Assembly: GCA_023256475.1 (NCBI GenBank)
Contig: JAGDXP010000001.1
Coordinates: forward strand, 1 to 50,170
Reading direction: 5' to 3'
Length of the DNA stretch: 50,170 nucleotides
From: Thermoplasmata archaeon
GTDB taxonomy: Archaea; Thermoplasmatota; Thermoplasmata; Thermoplasmatales; GCA-001856825
Under the pieces are notes generated by a model that worked only from the letters and a program-made list of their open reading frames with translations, did no database searches and had not been told where the DNA came from. Each line of letters begins with the position of its first letter. Positions within the stretch are counted from its first letter, which is position 1. A program made the position numbers and the translations under genes. Of the stretch, positions 8,963 to 17,820 are shown piece by piece.

Positions 8963-9561
8963 TACTGCCAGAGTTTGAAGTCAAAAACATTCTAAGAAGG
9001 TATAAGTTGAGCCTGCCATATGGAAAGGTTATTAAAAGTGCCAAAGAATATGATGGTAATTATCCCGTTGTTCTAAAGGTGAATTCTAAGAAAATTTTGC
9101 ACAAAACAGAGGCTGGAGCAGTGGTTCTAGATATTAAGACTCCAGAGGAGCTTGATAGGAAAATACAAGATTTGTCACAGAAATTTCCAGGTGAGGAGTT
9201 ATACGTTGAGGAAATGGAGCCTAGGGGAATAGAAGTAATAGTGGGTCTAGTGAATGATCTATCCACGGGAAAGGTGATGATGCTAGGCATAGGTGGTTTT
9301 TATGCAGAGCTTATAAAGGATGTAACTTTTAAGAAGTTACCTATCGACAAATATGATGCAGAGGACATGATAGATGAGCTTAAGTACGGCAGTATATTCA
9401 ATGGTTACAGGAACCTGAAGTGCAATAAGGATATACTTAAGGAGCTACTGTTGAAAATTTCAAATATGGGAATGGAAATGGACTTCCAGCAAATAGACTT
9501 CAATCCTATATTTCTTTATGAAGATAGGTATGTTATAATCGATAGCAAAATGGTAATTTAA
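8959..9561 (+). CDS. acdB: ADP-forming acyl-CoA synthetase, beta subunit
   Basis: ATP-grasp subunit partnering acdA. The 200-residue protein begins with the linker helix and the ATP-grasp core: PVVLKVNSKKILHKTEAGAV, where the His of HKTE is the second phosphohistidine in the family, then GIEVIVGLVND and GIGGFYAELIKDV. It is a little shorter than the 220-240 residues usual for separate beta subunits. Its ATG sits in an ATGA overlap with the acdA stop, and AAGGAGGT (8944-8951) lies 7 nt upstream, a clear SD sequence. Confidence 0.92.
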   Translation: MILPEFEVKNILRRYKLSLPYGKVIKSAKEYDGNYPVVLKVNSKKILHKTEAGAVVLDIKTPEELDRKIQDLSQKFPGEELYVEEMEPRGIEVIVGLVNDLSTGKVMMLGIGGFYAELIKDVTFKKLPIDKYDAEDMIDELKYGSIFNGYRNLKCNKDILKELLLKISNMGMEMDFQQIDFNPIFLYEDRYVIIDSKMVI

Positions 9562-9573
9562 TTGCAATAAAAG

Positions 9574-9580
9574 TTATAAA
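9574..9580 (+). promoter_or_regulatory. TATA element of glnA
   Basis: TTATAAA is centred 24 nt before the glnA ATG at 9601, which fits a leaderless transcript starting at or next to the ATG. It lies in the 39-nt gap after acdB, so glnA probably has its own promoter. Confidence 0.6.
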
Positions 9581-9600
9581 GGGTCTGGCATTACAAATCC

Positions 9601-10923
9601 ATGGATACACCAGAGGAAATTATAAAAGTAGCGGATAAAGAGAATCTTAAGTATTTCTACTTTCAGTTCACCGACATAAGGGGGACTGTAAAATCTGTCA
9701 TGATACCCAGGAATAGGCTGGAAAGGGTACTGGAGGAGGGAGTCCTTTTTGATGGCTCTTCCATTTTAGGGTATGCTACCATAGAGGAAAGCGACATGAG
9801 AGCTTTTCCTGACTATTCATCCTTTGAAATTCTTCCATGGACTGCAGATGGAGGGAAGGCCGGAAGGTTCGTTTGTTCCGTAATGACTCCGGAAGGAAAA
9901 CCATTTGATGGGGATCCAAGACATGTACTAAAAAGGCAGCTTGAGAAGTTGCATAAGATGGGAATGGAATTCTTTGTAGGTCCAGAATTCGAATTCTTTT
10001 TGCTAGAAAACAAAGACGGTAAATATGTACCACATGATTCGGCCGGGTATTTTGATTTTGGGCCACTGGATAAGGGGGAACTTGTAAAGAAAGAAATACT
10101 TCTCTACCTCAACCAGCTAAATTATGATCCGGAAGCTGCCCACCATGAAGTTGCACCTGGCCAACATGAGATAGACCTGAGATATTCACAAGCACTTAAA
10201 ATGGCAGATAAAATTATCACTCTTAAAACTGCCATTAAGACCGTGGCCATGAGGCATGGCCTATATGCAACATTTATGCCAAAGCCAATTTTCGGAGTTA
10301 ATGGGACCGGAATGCATGTGCATCAAAGCATAATGAATCCCGAGGGAACAGTTAATATGTTCTGGGATGAGAAGGATACCAACGGGTTATCCGAACTTGC
10401 ATACCATTATCTTGGGGGAATATTGAAGCATGCGGTGGAAATGTCTGCAATTATTGCATCGTGGGTAAATTCATATAAGAGATTGGTCCCAGGATATGAA
10501 GCACCAGTTTATATATCATGGGCAAATAAGAACAGGTCGGCTTTAGTGAGGGTACCGGCTGGTACAAATTTGAGAAAGAGATTTGAGTTCAGGGCACCAG
10601 ATTCAGCTGGGAACCCCTATTTGCAGTTCGCTGTTTTACTTGCATCAGGCCTGGACGGCATAAACAAAAAAATTGATCCCCCAGAACCTGTTGAGCAAGA
10701 CATATTCCACCTCACATTGGAGGAGAGGAAGAAGTTGGGAATCGATTCATTACCAGAAAGCTTGGGAGAAGCCCTTCATCACCTGAGGAACAGCCAATTC
10801 ATGCGTGAGGTACTAGGTGACCACGTATATTCCAATTTCATTTACATAAAACAAAAGGAATGGGATTCATTCAGATCCTGGGTGACTGATTGGGAGATAA
10901 ATAATCTTCTACCTATTCTATAG
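9601..10923 (+). CDS. glnA: Glutamine synthetase type I
   Basis: Makes glutamine from glutamate, ammonia and ATP. The 440-residue protein has the GS beta-grasp N-terminus with FDGSSILGYA near residue 50, metal and substrate motifs GPEFEFFL, HHEVAPGQHEIDLRY, NGTGMHVHQS and the C-terminal NRSALVRVP and KRFEFRAPDSAGNPYL. The length and the absence of the long insertion of adenylylated enzymes fit the GSI-alpha type, regulated by feedback or PII proteins rather than covalent modification (a family inference). It is preceded by its own TATA element and followed by tRNA-Val. Confidence 0.97.
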   Translation: MDTPEEIIKVADKENLKYFYFQFTDIRGTVKSVMIPRNRLERVLEEGVLFDGSSILGYATIEESDMRAFPDYSSFEILPWTADGGKAGRFVCSVMTPEGKPFDGDPRHVLKRQLEKLHKMGMEFFVGPEFEFFLLENKDGKYVPHDSAGYFDFGPLDKGELVKKEILLYLNQLNYDPEAAHHEVAPGQHEIDLRYSQALKMADKIITLKTAIKTVAMRHGLYATFMPKPIFGVNGTGMHVHQSIMNPEGTVNMFWDEKDTNGLSELAYHYLGGILKHAVEMSAIIASWVNSYKRLVPGYEAPVYISWANKNRSALVRVPAGTNLRKRFEFRAPDSAGNPYLQFAVLLASGLDGINKKIDPPEPVEQDIFHLTLEERKKLGIDSLPESLGEALHHLRNSQFMREVLGDHVYSNFIYIKQKEWDSFRSWVTDWEINNLLPIL

Positions 10924-10977
10924 ATCAAGTTCACACATTTGCGATATTAATTTATATTATCTCACATTTTCCCATAA

Positions 10978-11050
10978 GGGCTCGTGGTCTAGAGGTTATG
11001 ACGTCGCCCTTACAAGGCGGAGGCCGCCGGTTCGAATCCGGCCGGGCCCA
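10978..11050 (+). tRNA. tRNA-Val (UAC anticodon)
   Basis: Complete cloverleaf: acceptor GGGCUCG/CGGGCCC with discriminator A, anticodon loop CUUACAA with anticodon UAC, T-arm GCCGG-UUCGAAU-CCGGC. No intron and no encoded CCA. A TATA-like ttatatta lies about 25-30 nt upstream. Confidence 0.97.
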
Positions 11051-11294
11051 TCTCTTCGGGATTTTTCTGGAATATGCTTCAATATGCATGAGGACTACAC
11101 AATTATGTAATTTAAGCGTCTAGGGATTCAATAACATTTGACTATGAATTCAGCCTAACATTGTGGATTTCCATTAATCATATAAAAATCAAGTAATTGT
11201 TTCATAGATTTTGTTGCTTGTTGGACAAAGTTTTTCTAATGTACATTCCATAACAATTTTTTAAAAAAAATACCATAAAATTTAATTATAATAA
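11051..11294. other. AT-rich upstream region of the S53 peptidase
   Basis: A 244-nt spacer after tRNA-Val with no ORF or repeat. Its last 40 nt are very AT-rich and include a T-then-A run (11258-11275) whose centre is about 27 nt before the ATG at 11295; this is the likely TATA region of the peptidase gene. Confidence 0.45.
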
Positions 11295-14200
11295 ATGAAT
11301 GAAATGAAGATACCAATGTTAAATAAGAAGACGTTAGGTATATTTGTCGCCGTCTTTGCGATGGCGATAATGATTGCGCCCGCAAGCAATGCAACCTTGA
11401 TCGCAACGCACAACAACATCAACAACTATTCGGCCATAAAGGGGTTCAGCGCAACTTCACAGGCTTCCTGGAATATGCCCGTAACCGCGACAATAGTAAT
11501 ACCTCTCAAAAATTTGAACCTTTTAAATACCATATTGATGCAGGTTTCTAACCCTAACTCTCCCTATTACAGACACTTTTTAAACAGATCACAGGCGGAG
11601 ATGCTATTTGCTGATTCTAACCAATTCAATTACGTATTAAGCACACTAAAGGCAGACGGATTCAAAATAGAATTTACTGCTTTTTCGTCAATTATAGTGG
11701 CCAGTGGGAATGCCGGCATGTTCAGTAAGATATTCGGGACCAACGTTTACATTTATTCCAACGGAACCGCATGGTATTATTCAACACAGAATGTAATAAA
11801 TTTCCACGGTGCTAAAATATTTGCCACAAACGGCTCATCAATCTTTTTCCAGCACCCAACTACATTTGTTTCACCAGAATTGGTAAAGGCTATAAAGAAA
11901 AGATTCCAGACACTCAATGAAACATTTTCCATTGAACCCTATCCAACAACTTCCCTTCAAACGGTGTATAACATAACAAACTTGCTGAACAGCGGAATAA
12001 CTGGCAAAGGAAAGACAATTGGCATATTGGATTTTGCAGGTAACCCATACATAAAGTACCAATTGTATTACTATGATAGTATCTATGGACTTCCGAATCC
12101 ACCGAACTTCACCATAACACCCATTGGGCCATATGATCCCAATATGGGAATAGCAACAGGATGGGATGGTGAAATAAGCCTTGATGTTGAATCATCGCAC
12201 ACAATGGCTCCTGGAGCCAATATAACACTATATATAGCTAATTATAACCTGAACCTTGCACCCGTGATAGCATTCATAGACCAACAGGATTCAGTAAATA
12301 CGTTATCCCAAAGTTTCTCCATTCCAGAATCAATGATGGCAGAATTCCCAGCAATGCTTGAATATTTGAACGTGCAATTGGCGGATTATTACTACGAAAT
12401 CGGGTCTGCCATGGGAATAACATTCAGTGCGAGCACAGGAGATGCAGGTGGCTCAGGTTACAGTTCAGGACCTATTGGAACCGTTGGATATCCATCAACC
12501 TCCCCATTCGTTACAGCACTAGGAGGAACAACCACATTCCTTACATTCAACAGTATGGGACAGGTTTCATCATTTTACCAAACAGCATGGTCTAATTACG
12601 GTTTCGTACCCAATAATATAAATTATGGTGGGAGCACCGGAGGAATCAGCTCATTGGAACCCAAGCCATGGTATCAATTCTCCATGAACAACATAAAGGG
12701 GTATCCCAATGGAAGAATGGTTCCAGATGTATCCCTGGAGGCTAACGTATTCCCAGGAATGGTATTTGTATTTGGCCAGAATATGACTGGAATTTCTGGT
12801 GGTACTAGTGAAGCCAGTCCGCTATTTGCAGGGTTAATAACTCTAATAGACTCAGATATAAACGGAAGTTTGGGACTTGTGAACCCCATGCTATATCAGT
12901 TATCTTCCAATTCATCATTGTATCAGAAGGTTTTCTATCCTATTACCAGCGGTTATAACATACCATGGACCACAAATTATGGATATAACCTAGTCACAGG
13001 TTTAGGAGCCTTGAACGCAGGAGAATTAGCCAGCATATTATCTTCAATGAAGGGATCTTCAACAACCGCATTAGTCAATAACTTCACCGTAACCAATTCA
13101 ACGGGAATGCCAGTTTACAATGCTTACCCAGGTGAAAAACTATTGTTTACAAGTACATTATCGATTTCAAACACAGCTGTGAAGAAAGCGAAAGTAAGCT
13201 TCCTTGTTGATTCTCTGAATGGAATGTCAACAATAAGTGCAAAATTCAACAATACCAGTGGTGAATATTATGCGTACTATATGGTTCCAAACAACATTTC
13301 AGGAAATGTATTTGTGTATTCCTTGGCTTCATACAATGGTACATATTCTAATACATTCACAGAATTATACTTTGGATACTATGTGACCGCAGAAACAATA
13401 ATGCCACAGGGATCCTATTACTTCAACTTGGGAGTTCAATTCATTGGATATGTAACAACGATCATGGGCCAGCCAGTGAACACAACATTAACTTTGGATC
13501 TGTACAGTTACAACATTTTGAATAACACATATTATCTAACAGACTCCCAGACTGGAGTGGTGGTATCAAATGGAACATTCAATACATTTATTATGGCCTC
13601 GATACCTGTTGGTGTAACCCTGATAGAGTCCAACAACTCTTACCTTTACCTACCGTTATTCAATGGATTCAACCTGCAAAACTCCATAATATTGGGTCCA
13701 GAGGCAGTTGAACCTGGAGCAGTTGCCCCCGGTCAATATATATATGTTCTGCCTCTCATTATACCTGGATATAACCTATTTGACTTTAATACAGCAGTTG
13801 GATCAAATGTGACATTCTCTTTAGTAAATGGTAATGGGAAGGTAATAAGTTCGGTATTTGCAACTCCAGGAATGCCAACAGGCTTGTATGTTCCAATGGG
13901 AACAGCGCCAGGACTCTACACTATACTTATAAATGCAAGCTACAACTCATATACATATGGAATGAGCTTCTATGGTGAATTCTATGGGCAAATACTGGTA
14001 ACAGGAGGATTCCTGAATTCTAAAATGTGGCTCTCAAGTTCCAATCTAAGTGAAGGGCAGAATGTGATACTGTTTGCTAATATAACGTATAACGGAACTC
14101 CAGTGCAGTACGGTATGTTTTCAGCAACTCTGTTCCCAACAGACCTTTCCTCTTCTTATTATCAACTTACCGCCTTAGAACAGATACCACTGTATTACGA

Positions 14201-14705
14201 CAGTTCATTGGGTCTGTGGGTAGGAGATATTCAACTTCCTAGCCAAACATCGCAGGGCAGTATCAGCTTTGAAAATGGATTGACGGACTGGGCCGGAAAT
14301 TATACCATATATCTAACCGGAATTAACGCTCAAGGTGTCGCCACAAACAACAACTTTACCTCATACCTCCAATTCAATGTAACAAATCCTCTCATCGATA
14401 GTATACAGATGGAATTGAAAACCCTGCAAAGTGAGATAAGTAGCAATTCCCAGTTAACCCAGTCACAGATAAATTCAATCGAATCTGAATTAACCAGCAT
14501 CGAGAATCAGCTTAATTATCTGAACAAAACAATGAAATACAATGTTTCATCACTTCAGAACACAGTATCGTCTTTGCAGACATCCCTTAGCAATGAAAAG
14601 CAGGCCACACAATCACAGGGCAGTTCTCTACTTGTAGCTATACTGATTGGATTAGTGGCCTTGATAGTAGCTGTACTTGCTATTGCTAGGAAGAGAAAGG
14701 CCTAA
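11295..14705 (+). CDS. Membrane-anchored S53 (sedolisin/kumamolisin) acid peptidase
   Basis: An exported serine-carboxyl endopeptidase active at low pH, 1136 residues. In order: signal peptide (hydrophobic 14-31, cleavage near APASNA), pro-kumamolisin activation domain (about 60-200, with PNSPYYRHFLNRSQ), catalytic domain (about 215-590) with Glu293 and Asp297 in GEISLDVE, oxyanion Asp383 in STGDAGGSG and nucleophile Ser505 in SGGTSEASP, then about 450 residues of beta-rich Ser/Thr/Asn-rich repeats, a coiled coil near 1045-1100 and a C-terminal membrane helix (about 1109-1130) ending RKRKA. All catalytic residues are present. ATG at 11307 is an alternative start. It stands alone and probably supplies peptides on the cell surface. 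Confidence 0.94.
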   Translation: MNEMKIPMLNKKTLGIFVAVFAMAIMIAPASNATLIATHNNINNYSAIKGFSATSQASWNMPVTATIVIPLKNLNLLNTILMQVSNPNSPYYRHFLNRSQAEMLFADSNQFNYVLSTLKADGFKIEFTAFSSIIVASGNAGMFSKIFGTNVYIYSNGTAWYYSTQNVINFHGAKIFATNGSSIFFQHPTTFVSPELVKAIKKRFQTLNETFSIEPYPTTSLQTVYNITNLLNSGITGKGKTIGILDFAGNPYIKYQLYYYDSIYGLPNPPNFTITPIGPYDPNMGIATGWDGEISLDVESSHTMAPGANITLYIANYNLNLAPVIAFIDQQDSVNTLSQSFSIPESMMAEFPAMLEYLNVQLADYYYEIGSAMGITFSASTGDAGGSGYSSGPIGTVGYPSTSPFVTALGGTTTFLTFNSMGQVSSFYQTAWSNYGFVPNNINYGGSTGGISSLEPKPWYQFSMNNIKGYPNGRMVPDVSLEANVFPGMVFVFGQNMTGISGGTSEASPLFAGLITLIDSDINGSLGLVNPMLYQLSSNSSLYQKVFYPITSGYNIPWTTNYGYNLVTGLGALNAGELASILSSMKGSSTTALVNNFTVTNSTGMPVYNAYPGEKLLFTSTLSISNTAVKKAKVSFLVDSLNGMSTISAKFNNTSGEYYAYYMVPNNISGNVFVYSLASYNGTYSNTFTELYFGYYVTAETIMPQGSYYFNLGVQFIGYVTTIMGQPVNTTLTLDLYSYNILNNTYYLTDSQTGVVVSNGTFNTFIMASIPVGVTLIESNNSYLYLPLFNGFNLQNSIILGPEAVEPGAVAPGQYIYVLPLIIPGYNLFDFNTAVGSNVTFSLVNGNGKVISSVFATPGMPTGLYVPMGTAPGLYTILINASYNSYTYGMSFYGEFYGQILVTGGFLNSKMWLSSSNLSEGQNVILFANITYNGTPVQYGMFSATLFPTDLSSSYYQLTALEQIPLYYDSSLGLWVGDIQLPSQTSQGSISFENGLTDWAGNYTIYLTGINAQGVATNNNFTSYLQFNVTNPLIDSIQMELKTLQSEISSNSQLTQSQINSIESELTSIENQLNYLNKTMKYNVSSLQNTVSSLQTSLSNEKQATQSQGSSLLVAILIGLVALIVAVLAIARKRKA

Positions 14706-14710
14706 AATTT

Positions 14711-14728
14711 AGTATTTTTCTCTTTTTT
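14711..14728 (+). terminator. T-rich terminator after the S53 peptidase
   Basis: TATTTTTCTCTTTTTT follows the stop codon by a few nt. Oligo-T tracts are the usual intrinsic archaeal termination signal; no hairpin is needed or obvious. Position-based inference. Confidence 0.45.
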
Positions 14729-14797
14729 AACTTTATTATTTTCAAAATCATTTACAGCTCATTTTTAACAATATCAGATGTTTTACGTTAAAAATAT

Positions 14798-14832
14798 TGC
14801 ACGTGCCAGGATTTGAACCCGGCACATGTGCT
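14798..14832 (-). pseudogene. Orphan 3' fragment of a class II tRNA (Leu/Ser-like)
   Basis: The reverse strand reads GCACAUGUG (a variable-arm-like hairpin), a full T-arm CCGGG-UUCAAAU-CCUGG, the acceptor strand CACGUGC and A as discriminator. The matching 5' acceptor strand (G-Y-R-Y-GUG) is absent from the next 250 nt, and no D-arm or clean anticodon arm precedes it, although AAAGAGG does pair with an upstream CCUCUUU. This looks like the 3' end of a tRNA gene whose 5' part is missing, as left at attachment sites of integrated elements. It differs from the T-arms of the complete tRNAs here. Confidence 0.6.
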
Positions 14833-15095
14833 TATCCCTCTTTCCATCTGCTAAAAAAGAGGTGTCCACGATTACTTCTATCCTCTTTAATAGGGAGGGG
14901 TTGTAATTCCTTTAAACCATTTATCTTTACTTTCCATCCTCCCCATATTTTCATAGGAAATGTTTGTGTTGCTCATGCGATATCAAAGAACTCCCTTAAA
15001 TTCAGTCTTAGGATCTTTCAGAATTGACTCAGGGATTACTTGGCACTGCCCCTTTTAAGGAAAAATAATTAAATATCCACCGATATTTCTAAAAA
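14833..15095. other. Non-coding stretch before the unknown 353-aa gene
   Basis: No convincing gene is seen. A weak open frame crosses the tRNA fragment but has no protein-like character. TTAAATA at 15069-15075 lies about 24 nt before the GTG at 15096 and is its likely TATA element. Confidence 0.5.
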
Positions 15096-16157
15096 GTGGA
15101 CGAAATAAATTTTGAACCCAAGGATGGATACATTTTAATATTTAAGGTTCCAATATCAAATCCCGTTCCGTCAAAATACAAAGATATAATATTTGAATGG
15201 GGAAAGTCTGACTATTTCACAGGAGGTTTGATAAGAAGAGAAGGTGAATGGTATATCTATATAGATAAACTGAAATTCCTCCCTGATGATGAGATACTTA
15301 AGATTGTTGATGTAATGAATAATGAATACAGAGAATTATTGAAAGATGAATTACAAGATGAATTACATGATCAATTTATAGAGAAGGAGGGTAAATTCTT
15401 GAGAAGGAAGCTTCTAAAAACAATAAAAGATTTCTTCAACGGAGTTGTAAACCTTCCAGGTGGAGTATTATACTCTTTCGTTATGCTCGGTGAACATAAT
15501 ACGCTGTTCGCCTACAAGTTCCCAGAAAAGGTTTCACCAGAAGTGAATTCTCTGTTGATGGAATATCTCACGAAGACCCCCCTTCAGGTGGATTTATTAT
15601 TTCTTGCAAAGGAATCATCATACTCTGAACCATCATTCTTCAAACTGATGAAATCATTCAGGCTGGATTATTCAAAATTCGTCTTGATCAAAACTGAATG
15701 GAGAATGACTGAAGACGAATTGAAGAATGAGAATGGGGGAATATTCCAGAATGAGATGTCATTCAAACCAAAGTATTTCGATCCTGATACTGAAGGTCTT
15801 ATTGGAAGAATGGTGGCAGAATTAAAATCCGAGGAAATAAAAGGTAATGTGGATAAAATAATCATAGAGGAAAACGGTTCCAATACAACGCTTGTTGAAT
15901 TTAAATTGAAATCAAAATGGTTTTCAGATATTTACAATGATGTTCTCTATCCGACAGGAGGATCATTCTTTTACTGGGGCTATTCAAATGGAAAAGGAAT
16001 ACTTGAAAATTATTATATTATTCCTAGGAGAAATCAGATAGAATTCCTCAGGGGATTAAAGAAACACTGGAGTAAACCATCAAGGGCTAAGCACACAAAC
16101 ACAATAACTCTGGTTCAGAGTGTTAAAGAGGTCATGGAAGAATATAATTTTTTATGA
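15096..16157 (+). CDS. Unknown 353-residue soluble protein
   Basis: I do not recognise this family. The protein is charged and soluble-looking, without signal peptide or membrane helices. It has an N-terminal alpha/beta part (about 1-75), an acidic helix with a short tandem repeat (DELQDELHD near residue 88, mirrored in the DNA as two copies of GATGAATTAC), a middle alpha/beta region and a C-terminal beta-rich part with two YxxGGSFFYWGYS-like strands. GTG at 15096 is 24 nt after a TATA-like sequence, so it is probably expressed as a leaderless mRNA. It stands alone in a gene-poor, tRNA-dotted stretch and may be acquired. Confidence 0.7.
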   Translation: MDEINFEPKDGYILIFKVPISNPVPSKYKDIIFEWGKSDYFTGGLIRREGEWYIYIDKLKFLPDDEILKIVDVMNNEYRELLKDELQDELHDQFIEKEGKFLRRKLLKTIKDFFNGVVNLPGGVLYSFVMLGEHNTLFAYKFPEKVSPEVNSLLMEYLTKTPLQVDLLFLAKESSYSEPSFFKLMKSFRLDYSKFVLIKTEWRMTEDELKNENGGIFQNEMSFKPKYFDPDTEGLIGRMVAELKSEEIKGNVDKIIIEENGSNTTLVEFKLKSKWFSDIYNDVLYPTGGSFFYWGYSNGKGILENYYIIPRRNQIEFLRGLKKHWSKPSRAKHTNTITLVQSVKEVMEEYNFL

Positions 16158-16199
16158 CTCAAAATTGGCAATTGCATAAAACATTTACTGAATCCTAGA

Positions 16200-16272
16200 T
16201 GCGAGTGCCGGGATTTGAACCCGGGGCATGAGCTTGGCAAGCTCGCGTGTTACCAGGCTACACCACACTCGC
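16200..16272 (-). tRNA. tRNA-Gly (GCC anticodon)
   Basis: Reverse-strand cloverleaf: acceptor GCGAGUG/CACUCGC with discriminator A, D-arm with GUGUAGCCUGGUAACAC, anticodon loop UUGCCAA with anticodon GCC, T-arm CCGGG-UUCAAAU-CCCGG. No intron. Confidence 0.96.
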
Positions 16273-16415
16273 TTACAAGTGAATAAAGGGTTACATAAAA
16301 ATCTAACTAATTTACGTGAAGATTGAATTAATAATGACCCAAGGATGCTTATAATATGTTTCAATGAATTTCTACCTAAAGTAAAACTACAAAATGTTTT
16401 ATAATTAAAATTTAG

Positions 16416-16655
16416 GTGACTATTCCTGTGGAATATACAGATCAATTATTTTGCCCTGCCTGTGGGCTTCCAATGCATACTGTGAATATTGAAAAGTTGG
16501 GGGATCATATATCTCTTAATCTAAATGAGAAGGATAAACTATCAAATGATTTTGGCAATTACTATGGTTTTGAGATTAAACAATCATTAAAGTTACTCAA
16601 GAATAAAGGTTATCCGGTCTTAATAATTACAGCCCTACAAAGGAAGCATTCTTAA
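16416..16655 (+). CDS. Small protein with a single CPxC knuckle
   Basis: A 79-residue ORF starting GTG, with CPACGLPMH near residue 13 and a helical C-terminal half (SLKLLKNKGYPVLII). One CxxC plus nearby His could be half of a zinc ribbon; the second pair is missing, so this may be a fragment of a larger protein. It lies between two tRNA genes in the gene-poor stretch. A TATA-like TTTTATAATT lies only about 15 nt before the GTG. Real but truncated, or spurious, are both possible. Confidence 0.4.
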   Translation: MTIPVEYTDQLFCPACGLPMHTVNIEKLGDHISLNLNEKDKLSNDFGNYYGFEIKQSLKLLKNKGYPVLIITALQRKHS

Positions 16656-16793
16656 TTGATTTTTTAGAGCAGATAAAAATATCCAAACAGTGTTGGCATA
16701 ACCATTAACTGAATTCACTAATGAATGGATCATCTAAATATCTAAAAAGAATTCCAAATGCCTATCTTTAATAGTAATTTATTAATTAAGGAT

Positions 16794-16868
16794 GGGTCCG
16801 TGGGGTAGTCAGGATTATCCTTCTGGCCTTCGGAGCCAGAGATCCGGGTTCAAATCCCGGCGGACCCG
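16794..16868 (+). tRNA. tRNA-Arg (UCG anticodon)
   Basis: Complete cloverleaf: acceptor GGGUCCG/CGGACCC with discriminator G, anticodon stem CUGGC/GCCAG around loop CUUCGGA (anticodon UCG), T-arm CCGGG-UUCAAAU-CCCGG. No intron. Confidence 0.96.
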
Positions 16869-17657
16869 TATCATTATTGATACAACTAAGTATCCTATTG
16901 CATATGAATGTACTCTAATAAAGGTGGAGAGGAGATCAAGGCATCACGAACTCAGAAGCAACTAGGAGGTCATTAGGTGATACATGAATCTATAACACGG
17001 TGATCAGATATCTCGAGATATGTATTTTAGAGCTCTTTGGCTGTATTGCAAAGTAACAATACAACACCAGAAAAAATGCTGGAAAACGCTAAAATGTATC
17101 ATCGGAATGAGTTCATTGACTTTGCCCATAAATAAGTTGTAAGAACAATGCTAGTTTTAAATTGAAAGATTTGAGGAACTATATAATTCATGAGTATCCT
17201 TTTATGAAACATGTGCAAACCTTAAAAAAGTCAAGATAATGAATGAGTATACTAATCCCACATTAGCGGACGAGAGACCCAGCGTCAAGGCCCTGGTTCT
17301 CAACAGATCCCTTCATAATACTTCTACCACATTAGCAGATGAGAAATCTTCCCCAAAGGAAGAGATTGACATGATGCTCAGGAAGGCCACTATTAGAAGG
17401 AGATTGATAAATATCTCTGATTGCCTTATTTGCTCTCAGACTAATGTTCATTCAATAATATAGAATCAGATGCTAATGAATAATTCACGATTAGATTCCA
17501 TTTCATTTGTTATAATATTCATTTTAAATATTAAATGTTTTGAAAAATGAAACCGTTGAAAATAACTAGAATTGGATTCAACTAACACAAACACATTTAG
17601 CATAGAATATTGAAGAGCAACCCTTTAAGGATACCAATGCCGCAGAGTTTAATCTCA
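16869..17657. other. Gene-poor stretch between tRNA-Arg and tRNA-Leu
   Basis: About 790 nt with frequent stops in all frames. Short protein-like pieces (for example PIAYECTLIKVERRSRHHEL near 16894-16955 on the plus strand) may be relics of a dead gene, but I cannot identify a family. The only longer ORF is at 17239-17463. Confidence 0.4.
17239..17463 (+). CDS. Doubtful 74-residue ORF with an internal repeat
   Basis: No family recognised. The frame carries two in-frame copies of a CCACATTAGC-R-GA-Y-GAG element 69 nt apart (17258 and 17327), giving TLADERPS and TLADEKSS. The C-terminal part (EEIDMMLRKATIRRRL) is helix-like. There is no clear SD sequence or TATA element. It could be the end of a decayed gene rather than a functional one. 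Confidence 0.25.
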   Translation: MNEYTNPTLADERPSVKALVLNRSLHNTSTTLADEKSSPKEEIDMMLRKATIRRRLINISDCLICSQTNVHSII

Positions 17658-17742
17658 TGCGGAGGGCCGGATTTGAACCGGCGAACCCCTATGGGAGCAG
17701 ACCCTAAATCTGCCACCTTTGACCTGGCTCGGTAACCTCCGC
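17658..17742 (-). tRNA. tRNA-Leu (UAG anticodon)
   Basis: Reverse-strand class II cloverleaf: acceptor GCGGAGG/CCUCCGC with discriminator A, anticodon stem GCAGA/UCUGC around loop UUUAGGG (anticodon UAG), long variable arm CUCCCAUAGGGG, T-arm GCCGG-UUCAAAU-CCGGC. No intron. Confidence 0.96.
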
Positions 17743-17820
17743 TCTGGGGTTTAATCTCTCTCTGAATAATTATTTTTTCATTGACTTAGCATTCTCAATT
17801 TGCCAATATTTGGAGAAAAA

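Noticed and set aside
14797-15027. 76-residue plus-strand ORF
   Set aside because: It reads through the antisense of a tRNA 3' fragment and has no start signal or protein-like composition.
16185-16445. 86-residue minus-strand ORF
   Set aside because: It covers tRNA-Gly and its flanks; the coding look comes from tRNA sequence.
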